A stretch of DNA of 64,000 nucleotides from the NCBI GenBank assembly GCA_045629045.1, contig JAZQQM010000003.1, forward strand, positions 1-64,000, read 5' to 3'. The position numbers and the translations under genes are program-made. This document shows positions 31,592 to 41,158 of this stretch, one piece after another. The first letter of the stretch is position 1. Every line of letters begins with the position of its first letter. The notes below the pieces were generated by a model, which was not told where the DNA came from, searched no databases, and was given only the letters and a program-made list of their open reading frames with translations. The stretch comes from JAILLW01 sp045629045 (GTDB lineage Bacteria > Bacillota > Clostridia > Lachnospirales > Lachnospiraceae).

Positions 31592-34576
31592 CTATTTTAG
31601 CAACTCCTTTACAGAAGTGTTTTTGTAATCTTTACAATTTAATATATTAAAAAAGATATCGCTTACAACTGCCTGATATTTCAATGCATGTTCTTCATCA
31701 TAGCGTTTGGCGTGATAGAAGTAATTAATGCTGAAAGTATCGGGCAGTTCCATTATTTGGGCTGCGTACTGGACAGGATTTACAACTCTTGGATTTTCGA
31801 GCATATCGGGCACAAGACCTATGTGGGCAAGCCTTTGACTTTGCATAATGTCCGCAGTTTCATAAACCACCATGGAGGATTCTGCCGATGAACAGACATC
31901 TGCATCCATCATCCAGTCGCAGGATGCATTGCGAATGTTGTTGATGGATTGAAGCTTAAGGGCGTCAAACAGTTCGCTGAGGGTTTTGTATTTACTAAAA
32001 TCTATTCCGATGGGAAGATTTTTAAATACGCATCCAAGGGCTTTTTCTCTGACTGCGTCAACTCTATCATGGAAAATCCAGTTTATTATCTGCTTATTAA
32101 GACCATCGACTTTTGCTCGTGCTAAAAGCAGAGCCAGTGTAATAAGACCATTTCTGGTAAGGCCGCTTCGTACTTCAAAGTCCTCAAGTACCGATGAAGT
32201 GATGCCCGGCAAAATCACTGTATTAATCGGTACTTTATCACTTGGTATATCTTTGTCGGGAGCAAGAGATTTGCTCCAGTTAACTCCGCCGTAATTATCC
32301 TGTAAGTAGTTTTTTGCCGACGCATATTGGGCAGTACTGTATTTCTCGTTTTCGTTTTTTAGGTATGTATAAAAGGTATCAAGCGGAAGCTCGTTTCCGT
32401 AATAGGCATCAATCAGATTACTAAAGAGCATCTGGTAAGCAGAACCGTCTATTATATAGTGATCCACATTAATAAATAGAAATGCTTCGGAGGGAGTACG
32501 GTATATTTCGATACGGTACAAAGGCTTATTAAATATGTTTCTGTCAATCCATACGTAATCGTTACGTATCCCGGTTAATTCCGATTCCGATACATCATAC
32601 ACTTTGACCGGAGTAAAAGAAGCCGGGTCAATGTGCAGCATAAGGGAACCGTCTTCTTCACGAGTTGCTACGGTTGAAAAAACAGGGGAATTTTTCATTG
32701 CCTTATTCATGGCAATACAGATTTTCTCGCAGTTAGTCGGGTCGACTATACGAAAGGCCAAGGGAAGATCCCAACAAATACAGTCATCCCTGTCGTACTC
32801 AAGGCTGTAGAGATATCTTTGGGTGGCAGTGAAGTTGTATTTGCCTTTGCGGGCAGCATATTCGGCTTCTTCAAGAGAATTTATTCTATTTCCGCCGGAA
32901 GAAATAATGTGGGCAATCCGTCCGGGAGTGCACTCTCTGAAAATATCGTCCGCTGTAAGGTGAGGGCAGTTTAGTTTGGCTAAAAGTGCCATTGTCTTAA
33001 GGGAATCACCGCCGAATTTATAAAAATCATGGTTGATACCCACAGGTGAAATACCAAGTATCTGCGCAAATGCCTCGCATACGATTCTTTCCGTATCGTT
33101 GGTGGGTGCAAGGTATTCTATCTTACAGTTAAGATCGTCCGGCTTCGGGAGGGATTTCTTATCAACTTTGCCGTTGGGAAGAAGAGGAATATTGTCCAGA
33201 CGGACGAAATAGGAGGGAACCATATAGTAGGGAAGAATATCCCGCAGTTTGGCACGAAGGGATTCTTCGCCCATGTTTATGACAGGCGTGTCATTTAACG
33301 CGTTATTATCAACCGTATTATCAGTATAATACAGGCAGATAAAGGAATGGGCGGGATCTTCAAAACCCTTGGCAACACAGTTGCTGATTGAAGTTATTTC
33401 TCTAAAAGCACGTTCAATTTCGGCAGGCTCAATTCTGTTACCGTTTATTTTGATCATTTCGTTCTTACGGCCGAGCAAAACAAGATTGCCGTCAGGAAGC
33501 ATTCTGCCTAAGTCGCCGGTATAAAAAATGCCGTCTTTCAATACCTTTCGGGTTTCGGAAGGCAGATTAATATAACCGCGCATAAAAGGATTTTCGAAGG
33601 TTACTTCGCCAATCTGACCGGGAGGTACCTGAATGCCGTTTTCATCAAGCAGATTAATCTTAATGAGTTCGGAATTTGACTTACCTACGGGAACGGAATC
33701 CGATGATTCTTTAATAAGGTATGTTGACAGTGAAAATAAAGCTTCACTCATGGAGTAGGTGTTAATTAATTCGGCATTATCAAGGGATATACCGCCTGCA
33801 GGCTCGCTTCCGGTAAACACATACTTAAGATAGGGGCCAAGATCGCGACCCAATACTCTTATTATTGAGGGTGACAGGAACGAAACGGTTATTTCGTTTT
33901 TGATATAATAGTCCTTGAGAAGAAGGGGGTTCTTGGCTATGTCATAGGGAATTACGTAGATGGTACAGCCGGTTTTAAGCATAACTAAGAACACTTTGAC
34001 CGACGCCACGAAATTCATAGGGGATATCAGGGCATATCGGGAATTTTCATTGACGCGCTTGCTGCCGGTTCCCGATTTGCTGTCTATTAGAATATTACCG
34101 TATTCATGAAGTACCCCCTTGGGAAAACCTGTTGTACCCGATGTATAGATGGCAAAACAGGCATCATGGGGAGATGTTTCGGCAAATCCCATAAGCGGCT
34201 CTTCATTCATCAATTCCGTAAAAAGGTTACGGTCGATAAAAAGCTTACAGCCTACGTCGTTACGGATATATTCAATGCGGTCGGGTGCATAGTCGTCTTC
34301 AACAACGGTAAAGGCGGCACCTGCTTTCCATACACCAAGAATACAGGTTAAAATATCTGTTCCCCGGGGGAGACATATCATAACGAAATCTTCTTTACCA
34401 ATCCCGTGATTTATGAGGTATCTATACACTTTGGCCGAAGAAACATCTAATTCGCAACGTGATATACGAATATCGGTTGCACCGTCAACGGCGGCGGTTT
34501 TATCGGGGGCGCAGGAAACAAGTTCTTCCCACCTGTTAAGAAAATATTTGATATCGGTTAATGATTCCATGTTCAT
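31592..34576 (-). CDS. Single-module NRPS (adenylation-carrier-condensation)
   Basis: 994 residues. Adenylation domain 1-485 with YTSGTTGFPKG (144-154), TGDLGRMLPDGNL (353-365) and IKINGNRIEPAEIE; carrier domain with FGGDSL, phosphopantetheine Ser525; condensation domain about 575-990 with DHYIIDG (705-711). The first His of HHxxxDG is Asp, but the catalytic His706 is kept. It would activate one amino or aryl acid, load it on the carrier and condense it. There is no thioesterase. GGAGGG is 6 nt upstream of ATG 34576, and the start overlaps the GH3 gene stop (ATGA), so the two are co-translated. Confidence 0.88.
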   Translation of the reverse strand: MNMESLTDIKYFLNRWEELVSCAPDKTAAVDGATDIRISRCELDVSSAKVYRYLINHGIGKEDFVMICLPRGTDILTCILGVWKAGAAFTVVEDDYAPDRIEYIRNDVGCKLFIDRNLFTELMNEEPLMGFAETSPHDACFAIYTSGTTGFPKGVLHEYGNILIDSKSGTGSKRVNENSRYALISPMNFVASVKVFLVMLKTGCTIYVIPYDIAKNPLLLKDYYIKNEITVSFLSPSIIRVLGRDLGPYLKYVFTGSEPAGGISLDNAELINTYSMSEALFSLSTYLIKESSDSVPVGKSNSELIKINLLDENGIQVPPGQIGEVTFENPFMRGYINLPSETRKVLKDGIFYTGDLGRMLPDGNLVLLGRKNEMIKINGNRIEPAEIERAFREITSISNCVAKGFEDPAHSFICLYYTDNTVDNNALNDTPVINMGEESLRAKLRDILPYYMVPSYFVRLDNIPLLPNGKVDKKSLPKPDDLNCKIEYLAPTNDTERIVCEAFAQILGISPVGINHDFYKFGGDSLKTMALLAKLNCPHLTADDIFRECTPGRIAHIISSGGNRINSLEEAEYAARKGKYNFTATQRYLYSLEYDRDDCICWDLPLAFRIVDPTNCEKICIAMNKAMKNSPVFSTVATREEDGSLMLHIDPASFTPVKVYDVSESELTGIRNDYVWIDRNIFNKPLYRIEIYRTPSEAFLFINVDHYIIDGSAYQMLFSNLIDAYYGNELPLDTFYTYLKNENEKYSTAQYASAKNYLQDNYGGVNWSKSLAPDKDIPSDKVPINTVILPGITSSVLEDFEVRSGLTRNGLITLALLLARAKVDGLNKQIINWIFHDRVDAVREKALGCVFKNLPIGIDFSKYKTLSELFDALKLQSINNIRNASCDWMMDADVCSSAESSMVVYETADIMQSQRLAHIGLVPDMLENPRVVNPVQYAAQIMELPDTFSINYFYHAKRYDEEHALKYQAVVSDIFFNILNCKDYKNTSVKELLK

Positions 34577-36309
34577 ATAATGCCCTCCGTGTTTCGTGAC
34601 ATTTTAAGGAAGAATTCCTTTTGGTCTTTGGTTATTACGGTTAATGGTTTGAACTGATTGCTGTTAATGCCAAGATGGAACATTTTTTGTTCACGGAATT
34701 TAAGGAAGGTTCCCCGTTTGAGGAATATAAGTTTAGGAGTTCCCATACTTCCGTTGTTAATATAAACGCCCAATGAAGAGCTTGCATTTATAAGTTCTTC
34801 AGTTAATATACGCTGACAATAATCATGCTGTTTGCTTGAAATATGTTCCTCGGTTTCGATGAAGAAAATATATCTTCCGGGCTCCGAATCGGTGTCGGGA
34901 TACATACAAAAGTCAATGATAAGGATGCCGGTACGACGTTCAAACTGTTTGATTACGTAAATCAAATCGGATTCGGTAAATTTTTCGCCGGCGATGGATA
35001 CTATATTTTTCTTACGATATTTGAATTCGATTTCCGGTGAGTTTTTGTAAAATCCCGTTACATTGACAACATCCCCCATACGATATCGGTATAATCCGGA
35101 CTGGTTAGTTACAACAAGTTCATATTCCTTACCGATTTCAAGTTCGTTCATTAACAGGGTATCAGGTTGAGCATCCGCTGAATTATCGCAGGCCGCCTCT
35201 ATAGGAATAAATTCATAGAAACAGGAATCCGGAATAAGCACATACTTCTCCTCGTAGGGGTATCTGGCAATTGCAAATATGCCCTCCGAAGAAACATAGG
35301 ACATTGAGTAATACGGAACGGAATCACCTGTATATCGACGAAGCTTACGGGCATAAGATGAAAAGTTACCGGCCCAGATGGCGTTTATGGACAAAAGATT
35401 CGGCCATATTCTTTTTATAAGTGTTTCATCTATTCCATTTTCAAATTCACGACGAAGTTCATTGGCTCTTTCGGGATTGGGGATGAGCCTGTCTTTTAAA
35501 GAATCGACTATTTCTTCCGAAATGCCGAATTGGGGATTAATCGTACCTAAAGCTATGTCCTCCACCAACAATTCCCAGTTTTCGGCAATGTACTTCATTT
35601 CATCAAGCAAAGCGGGGATATATGCACCTGTAAACATTACAACGTCTCTTTCTTCAAGGCCGAAACGGGCATGGAGATAACGAAGCTGTATCCCTGCGTT
35701 ACAGAACAGCACTTCCTTTGGAGTGGTCATAATGCTGTCAAGGTGAGGTATTGATTCTTCCGACAGGCAGGCTGTGGAGATTGAGCCAAAGGGTATACCG
35801 TTTTTGAGCATGTTTTTGGTAAAGTCGAGAATCATAAAGCGCAGGCCGGAGCGAATGCTTATACCTTTGGAATTACGGTAATACTCTTGAATAACCGCTA
35901 TCTGGAATGTGCTTGAATAGTCCCTGAAAAGCTTCATGCTGCGGTCTGAAACCGGAATCTTTTTGGGGTTGCCGGATGTGCCGGAGGTTTTTGCGTAGAA
36001 TTCTATAGGATATGATGTAATTATATTGCGCTCATTTTTTTCAATCATTCGGTCAATATAATTGCAATAGTCCTCATAAGTGGTCAAAGGGACAGATTTT
36101 GCATATTCTTGGAAATTATTAATATTGTCAAAGTGATATTTTTGACCGATTTCGGTGTTCTGATTGTCATTAATGACAGACAGGAGAAGCTTTTGATTTT
36201 CCACCGGGGCATTTTCACACAACTTATCGAAACTGCGCAATAAATCAAGGGATTTGGCAGTTGCTTCAGCTACTAATTTCTCGTTGACGGTTTTCCGGTG
36301 AATATCCAT
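34573..36309 (-). CDS. GH3-family acyl-adenylate synthetase
   Basis: 578 residues of the GH3 (auxin-responsive promoter) superfamily: ATP loop FYAKTSGTSGNPKKIPVS (about 104-121), YVSSEGIF, and YELVVTNQSGLYRYRMGDVV, the conserved GH3 hinge. GH3 enzymes adenylate a carboxylic acid and join it to an amino acid by an amide bond. The 4-bp overlap with the NRPS gene implies a joint pathway making a small acyl-amino acid or amide. GGAGGG precedes the ATG, and a good promoter lies at 36348-36376. Confidence 0.88.
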   Translation of the reverse strand: MDIHRKTVNEKLVAEATAKSLDLLRSFDKLCENAPVENQKLLLSVINDNQNTEIGQKYHFDNINNFQEYAKSVPLTTYEDYCNYIDRMIEKNERNIITSYPIEFYAKTSGTSGNPKKIPVSDRSMKLFRDYSSTFQIAVIQEYYRNSKGISIRSGLRFMILDFTKNMLKNGIPFGSISTACLSEESIPHLDSIMTTPKEVLFCNAGIQLRYLHARFGLEERDVVMFTGAYIPALLDEMKYIAENWELLVEDIALGTINPQFGISEEIVDSLKDRLIPNPERANELRREFENGIDETLIKRIWPNLLSINAIWAGNFSSYARKLRRYTGDSVPYYSMSYVSSEGIFAIARYPYEEKYVLIPDSCFYEFIPIEAACDNSADAQPDTLLMNELEIGKEYELVVTNQSGLYRYRMGDVVNVTGFYKNSPEIEFKYRKKNIVSIAGEKFTESDLIYVIKQFERRTGILIIDFCMYPDTDSEPGRYIFFIETEEHISSKQHDYCQRILTEELINASSSLGVYINNGSMGTPKLIFLKRGTFLKFREQKMFHLGINSNQFKPLTVITKDQKEFFLKMSRNTEGII

Positions 36310-36347
36310 TAGAGCCCTCCGTTTCCATATGATGAATTAATATTATT

Positions 36348-36376
36348 ATTATACCTTTGAGATTGTATAAAAACAA
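36348..36376 (-). promoter_or_regulatory. Promoter of the GH3-NRPS operon
   Basis: On the minus strand TTGTTT (36371-36376), a 17-bp spacer and TATAAT (36348-36353). It is about 40 bp before the GH3 start. Confidence 0.65.
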
Positions 36377-36504
36377 TATGAATAATGAATATTTTAGTTT
36401 GCAAAACAGATGTCGATTGATATGAGAGGTAAAATAGTTTTAGAATCGACCGCAAGATTATGGCAACTCAATATAATTGCATAATGGAAAACAACGTATT
36501 TTCG

Positions 36505-36532
36505 TTTACTTTTTAAAAATATATGGTATGCT
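36505..36532 (+). promoter_or_regulatory. Promoter of the hybrid kinase gene
   Basis: TTTACT (36505-36510), a 16-bp spacer and TATGCT (36527-36532), divergent from the GH3-NRPS promoter. Confidence 0.5.
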
Positions 36533-36610
36533 TAAAGAGTATATTTGCATTATATTTTTAGTTTGTTGCTTGTTGTACTTAAGTGTGTCTTTTGGGGATG
36601 TGGAGGATAT

Positions 36611-38518
36611 ATGGTAGTAAACGGAACTAATATTGACTTTTTAATAGCGGCACTGGTTATTGAAATATTAACTATTGCGGCATACAGAGCTATTTTTACC
36701 ACAAAAACGGTAACGAACTATGCTTTTGGCAGAATCTGTTATTCTACATTGATTGCCATTGTATGTGACTTGGTGTATCAGTTCTGCAAGGTGATGGATT
36801 CTGATATAGTTAATTGGCGCGGAATCGGAAGATTCTTATTTAATACTTCTATTGTTCTTTTTGCGTTGTCATATTATGCCTATTCCAGAGTAGTAACTTC
36901 AAATAAGAGTTTTAAAGAAATTGATAGAATATGGGTGGACTATGTTGTATTTGCTCTTGCCGGATTGATGGAAATGATAAGCATAGCCAATTATTTTACA
37001 CACAGTATGGAAGCTTACTATGTTGACGGAGTTAAAACATACGGCTACGGATATGCTGCTATATTTGTAGTTCCGTTCTTAATTACGGCAACGGGATGTA
37101 TATATCAGATAATTCACAGAAACAAGCTTACGCGTAATCAACTGCGAATTGCTGTTTCTACGGGATTTATTTTTAATTTTGCTTCGGTAATCGAAATAGC
37201 ATTGAATTCTCAGTACCTGCTTACAATGTTTGGTTTGTCGGCTGCGGTAATGGCCCTTCTTCTTACCTGTGAAACTAAGGATTATTCTTCGTTGGTAATA
37301 AGTAATGCAAAACTTGAAATAAGCAAAGAAAAAGCCGAGTATGCCAACCATGCCAAGTCCGATTTTTTGGCAAGAATGTCCCATGAAATTCGTACTCCCA
37401 TGAATGCAATTCTCGGAATGAATGAAATGATAGTTAATGAAGCCGAAGACCCCGGTATTCGCAATTATGCCATAGATGCCTACAGTGCAGGCAGAAATCT
37501 GCTTCTTATTATCAACGATATTCTTGATTTTTCCAAAATCGAAAGCGGCAAAATGGAACTTATCGAAAAGCCTTTCGACCTAAAGGATTTGGTCCGCGAT
37601 GAGTGGGTTATGTTCGATATTAAGGCAAAGGAGAAGAATCTTAATCTGACCTTTAATATTGACAGAAGAATTCCCAAAACGCTTATGGGAGACGGCGGAA
37701 GGATTAAGCAGGTTATTACGAACATTTTAAGTAATGCCATTAAGTATACTATGGTCGGAACGGTAGCTCTTAATATGGAGCTTCTTGATAATGATAATGA
37801 AAATGCAACAATTAAAGTGTCCGTTACCGATTCCGGACGGGGAATCAAAAAGGAAGATATAGGTAAGCTTTTTGAGGCTTTTGAACGTATAGACGAAAAA
37901 GAAAATTCCGCTATTGAGGGAACGGGACTTGGTGTTAATATTACGGCCAAGCTTCTTAAACTGATGAATTCGGAACTCCTGGTAGACAGCGTTGAAGGTC
38001 AGGGTTCTACATTTGCGTTTGTTCTCAAACTTCTTGTTATAGATAACAATGAAGTCGGATATATTATGCAGGATGAAATGGAAAATAAGGCTAAAGATAT
38101 AGGAACAGGTGACAAACTTGTTGCCTCACGCGCACATATTCTGGTGGTGGATGACACAGCGATTAATCTTAAGGTGTTCTCGTCACTTCTTAGAAATACT
38201 CAAATAACGATTACAACATCAGAGTCCGGCGAAGAGGCTGTTGAACTTTCACATATTAATCATTACGATATTATTTTCATGGATCATCTTATGCCGGGTA
38301 TCGACGGAATCGACGCATTAAAAGCCATCAGAGAAGATATGAGCGGACTTAATAAGAATACTCCGATTATAGCACTTACGGCCAATGCTATTAAGGGTGC
38401 CTATGAAATGTACAAAGAGTATGGGTTTGACGATGTAACCTTTAAACCCTATACGCAGGATGATCTGTACAGGTGCCTTGGCAGACATCTTCCCCAGGAA
38501 CTGATTGAAGAATTATGA
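36611..38518 (+). CDS. Hybrid sensor histidine kinase with multi-helix membrane sensor
   Basis: 635 residues. ATG 36611 is preferred to TTG 36545 because GGAGG lies at 36602-36606. About seven N-terminal membrane helices (1-235) act as the sensor. HisKA has HAKSDFLARMSHEIRTPMNAI with the phospho-His; HATPase_c has NILSNAIKYT, DSGRGI and GTGLGVNI; the C-terminal receiver has ILVVDDTAIN and IIFMDHLMPG with the phospho-Asp. The response output is not encoded next door unless through the 38728 protein. It is divergent from the GH3-NRPS operon and could control it (inference). Confidence 0.88.
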   Translation: MVVNGTNIDFLIAALVIEILTIAAYRAIFTTKTVTNYAFGRICYSTLIAIVCDLVYQFCKVMDSDIVNWRGIGRFLFNTSIVLFALSYYAYSRVVTSNKSFKEIDRIWVDYVVFALAGLMEMISIANYFTHSMEAYYVDGVKTYGYGYAAIFVVPFLITATGCIYQIIHRNKLTRNQLRIAVSTGFIFNFASVIEIALNSQYLLTMFGLSAAVMALLLTCETKDYSSLVISNAKLEISKEKAEYANHAKSDFLARMSHEIRTPMNAILGMNEMIVNEAEDPGIRNYAIDAYSAGRNLLLIINDILDFSKIESGKMELIEKPFDLKDLVRDEWVMFDIKAKEKNLNLTFNIDRRIPKTLMGDGGRIKQVITNILSNAIKYTMVGTVALNMELLDNDNENATIKVSVTDSGRGIKKEDIGKLFEAFERIDEKENSAIEGTGLGVNITAKLLKLMNSELLVDSVEGQGSTFAFVLKLLVIDNNEVGYIMQDEMENKAKDIGTGDKLVASRAHILVVDDTAINLKVFSSLLRNTQITITTSESGEEAVELSHINHYDIIFMDHLMPGIDGIDALKAIREDMSGLNKNTPIIALTANAIKGAYEMYKEYGFDDVTFKPYTQDDLYRCLGRHLPQELIEEL

Positions 38519-38568
38519 AACAATGAGATTTAGGTCATCGACCACACTAAGACATTTGCTGAATTATA

Positions 38569-38622
38569 GGTCAAATTCCGAAAAAGGGCATGCAAATACC
38601 CAAGGAATTTGACCTTTGTTTT
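38569..38622 (+). terminator. Intrinsic terminator with two-tier stem
   Basis: GGTCAAATTCC (38569-38579) pairs with GGAATTTGACC (38603-38613), with an inner GGG...CCC pair, then TTTGTTTTTG. Confidence 0.88.
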
Positions 38623-38637
38623 TGTTTAAGCAAATTA

Positions 38638-38666
38638 TTGATTTTTGGAATTGAGGGTTGTATAAT
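38638..38666 (+). promoter_or_regulatory. Sigma-70-type promoter
   Basis: TTGATT (38638-38643), a 17-bp spacer and a perfect TATAAT (38661-38666). It serves the gene at 38728. Confidence 0.7.
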
Positions 38667-38727
38667 TCATAAAACAATATTTAAGTTTTAGAATATAAAG
38701 ATTAAGTTTTGATTTAGGAGAAACTAA

Positions 38728-39801
38728 ATGTCTTTTACGGAAGAAAAGAGAGACTCGGTTAAAAAGTATATACTTTATAAAATATCGGAGGATGATCCGG
38801 ATTTCATATCAAAAGCGCAGGAAATTGCCGGAAGCTCGATTACAACAATTAAGAATTATCTTAAGGAAGTTGTATTGCTTAATCAAATTGTGCCCAGTAA
38901 TAAGGCTAAATGCGGATATGAGCCGGTGACAATACGTCACGAATTTAGTTGCTCTATTGATGAATATACGGATGAGAATGTGATTTATGCGGACTTTGTC
39001 AGTCCGATTCTTGATAATGAAGCCGGGCTGGGGGCGAATGCACGGCACATCATTGATTATGCTTTCCTTGAAATGGTTAATAATGCAATAGAACACTCAC
39101 AGGGAAAGAATATCAATATTTCGATCATTACCGATCCCGTTAATGTGTCGGTAGTGATTAAGGATGACGGCCTCGGTATTTTTAAGGTGATAGAGGAATA
39201 TTTTGCCGAAAACGGTGCGCGGGTTGATTCCTTAACGGAATTGTATAAAGGGAAGATTACGACAAAATCCGAAAATCACTCGGGTGAGGGTATTTTTTTT
39301 ACATCGAGGATGGTAAGTGAGTTCGGAATTATATCCGATAATCGCGTACTTTCCGGCGGTGTGAACCAAATATACAAACTTAAATCATCACATCTTGTTT
39401 CGTATTTTACATCATTTAATAAGATAGGAACCATGGTTGTATTTAGGGTGAATAAAGATATGAAGGTAAGTACAAAAGAAGTATTTAATAAGTATTCCAA
39501 TGAAGACGGATTTAATGTTACCCATATACCGGTATCATTAATATGCGGTTCCCTGGGGCCGTTGTCCAGATCTCAGGCGAGACAGATATGTTACAGGCTT
39601 GAAGAATTTAATGAGGCAATTATTGATTTTGACGGCGTGGATGATATGGGACAGGGCTTCTCGGATGAAATATTCAGAGTGTATGCCACAGCACACCCTG
39701 ATATTAAACTACGCCCAACTAATGCCAATATAGATGTAATCAGGATGATTAAGCATGTGGGACGAGGCAATCTGTGCTCCAATGTGATACTGCCGAAATG
39801 A
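38728..39801 (+). CDS. HTH-HATPase-DUF4325 (STAS-like) regulator
   Basis: 357 residues in three parts. Residues 1-60 are a helix-turn-helix (FISKAQEIAGSSITTIKNYL). About 85-215 is a HATPase_c fold with FLEMVNNAIEHSQG, IKDDGLGIF and HSGEGIFFTSRM. About 265-350 is the STAS-like DUF4325 (LSRSQARQICYRLEEFNEA, IDFDGVDDMGQGFSDEIFRV). There is no HisKA or phospho-His, so it resembles anti-sigma kinase plus STAS partner folded into one protein with a DNA-binding head. GGAG is 7 nt before the ATG. Its target is unknown. Confidence 0.8.
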   Translation: MSFTEEKRDSVKKYILYKISEDDPDFISKAQEIAGSSITTIKNYLKEVVLLNQIVPSNKAKCGYEPVTIRHEFSCSIDEYTDENVIYADFVSPILDNEAGLGANARHIIDYAFLEMVNNAIEHSQGKNINISIITDPVNVSVVIKDDGLGIFKVIEEYFAENGARVDSLTELYKGKITTKSENHSGEGIFFTSRMVSEFGIISDNRVLSGGVNQIYKLKSSHLVSYFTSFNKIGTMVVFRVNKDMKVSTKEVFNKYSNEDGFNVTHIPVSLICGSLGPLSRSQARQICYRLEEFNEAIIDFDGVDDMGQGFSDEIFRVYATAHPDIKLRPTNANIDVIRMIKHVGRGNLCSNVILPK

Positions 39802-39915
39802 TTTTTTAATCAAATTTTAATCTTTTTAACATTGCATTTTAATGAAGGGATTATAGAATAAAATCATCAAAACAAACAATGATGTTCCGAGCGGACATTT
39901 GAATGGAGGAAATAT

Positions 39916-40131
39916 ATGATTACAGCATTATTTGTATTATTGATGATATCGGTTTTCGGCAGACTGATTATTTTTGCGATTAAGGCCGCATGGGGAATCA
40001 GCAAGGTGCTCTTTACTATAGTGTTTTGCCCAATAGTCTTGATAGTGATTGCGTTATCCGGCGGAATTATAGTGGCGTTGCCGATACTTATCATTATAGG
40101 AATCGTATCTTTGGTTAAGAAGAGTGCCTAA
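39916..40131 (+). CDS. Small two-helix membrane protein
   Basis: 71 residues, nearly all hydrophobic (helices about 3-25 and 30-66) with a C-terminal VKKSA. GGAGG is 7 nt before the ATG. No family recognised; it resembles PspC/PspB-sized membrane helpers only in size. Confidence 0.6.
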   Translation: MITALFVLLMISVFGRLIIFAIKAAWGISKVLFTIVFCPIVLIVIALSGGIIVALPILIIIGIVSLVKKSA

Positions 40132-40144
40132 GATAAATTTGGGG

Positions 40145-40238
40145 TATAGTGATTTTTAACTATAGCGATTTTTATGTATAGTAGTTTTGTTTGTAGTGAT
40201 TTTTAATTATAGTGCTTTTTAAATATTAGTTGTTTTGC
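40145..40238 (+). repeat. Degenerate tandem repeat, unit about 16 bp
   Basis: About six copies of TATAGTGATTTTTAA-like units beginning near 40145, 40161, 40177, 40193, 40208 and 40224. It is noncoding and lies between a small membrane gene and a terminator. Confidence 0.6.
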
Positions 40239-40272
40239 GGCTGTGCTCCCTGTAGAGTACAGCCGTTTTTAT
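40238..40272 (+). terminator. Intrinsic terminator
   Basis: CGGCTGT pairs with ACAGCCG across a 16-nt loop, followed by TTTTTATA. Confidence 0.8.
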
Positions 40273-40371
40273 ATGCTGGATATCATAATCTGCTGAATAT
40301 ATAAATTGAGTAAATCTATAATACTTTGTATAATAGTATAATGTTTTGGAATGTGAGCGGAGGAAAAATAT

Positions 40372-41076
40372 ATGCTTGATATATTGAGTATCCTGGCGAT
40401 TCTGCCGGGCGTTATATTGGTCATACTTGTGTATAAAATGGACAGAATCGAAAAGGAACCGATTTCGTTTATATTAAGGCTCCTTTGGACCGGAATAGTA
40501 TCAACATTTTTTGCGGCTGTTATAGAGGTTATAGGGGAAATGTTCTTATATAATTTCTTCGGTGAGAGTTTCATAACCAACTTCTTAATGTACTTCCTGG
40601 TGGTAGGAGGAGCGGAAGAAGGGGTTAAATACTTTTCTTTTATGAAATATGCCTGGAATAACCGGGAATTCAATTATAAATTCGATGCCATTGTATATTC
40701 GGTATCCATAAGCATGGGATTCGCCATTTACGAGAATATTAAGTATGTAAACAGGTTCGGAATGGGTACGGCTGTAGCAAGAGCGTTTTCATCGGTTCCT
40801 GGACATGCTATTTTTGCAATTATTATGGGAATGTTTTTGGGAAAGGCAAGAGCGGAAGAAAATTACTCTACCATGTACGGTCCCAACAAGAGCAAATTTT
40901 ATAAACGGATGGCACTTATAGTTCCGATGCTGGTTCACGGACTTTATGATTTTCTTCTTGTATCGGAGACAACAGCGGCATATTTCGGGTGGTTCATTCT
41001 TCTTATGTTTATGTATTGGTTTGCTTATATCATTCTCACGAGATGTTCTAAGGATGATGAATATATCGGTATATAA
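40372..41076 (+). CDS. PrsW-family intramembrane protease
   Basis: 234 residues, about eight membrane helices. The PrsW/CPBP-type metal motifs are present: GAEEGVKY with Glu82-Glu83, FAIYEN (117-122), SVPGHAIFA with His145 and HGLYDF. In Bacillus, PrsW cuts an anti-sigma factor; the substrate here is unknown and no sigma/anti-sigma pair is in the window. GGAGG is 7 nt upstream of the ATG. Confidence 0.82.
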   Translation: MLDILSILAILPGVILVILVYKMDRIEKEPISFILRLLWTGIVSTFFAAVIEVIGEMFLYNFFGESFITNFLMYFLVVGGAEEGVKYFSFMKYAWNNREFNYKFDAIVYSVSISMGFAIYENIKYVNRFGMGTAVARAFSSVPGHAIFAIIMGMFLGKARAEENYSTMYGPNKSKFYKRMALIVPMLVHGLYDFLLVSETTAAYFGWFILLMFMYWFAYIILTRCSKDDEYIGI

Positions 41077-41083
41077 ACTGAAG

Positions 41084-41147
41084 GATATGAAGGTGTAGTA
41101 TTACAAAGATATAAGGATGCAGTAATATAAAGATATAGTGATTAAGG
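41084..41147 (+). repeat. 24-bp direct repeats upstream of the PNPOx-like gene
   Basis: Units start at 41084, 41108 and (partial) 41132, each beginning GATAT and containing GTAGTA/CAGTAA. Units 1 and 2 match at about 18 of 24 bases. They lie between the PrsW stop and the next ribosome site, where a promoter or regulator site would be. Confidence 0.55.
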
Positions 41148-41158
41148 AGGTATTTATT

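Noticed and set aside
36528..36617. 29-codon ORF starting at ATG 36528 as the kinase start
   Set aside because: It is in a different frame and stops early; ATG 36611 has the better ribosome site.
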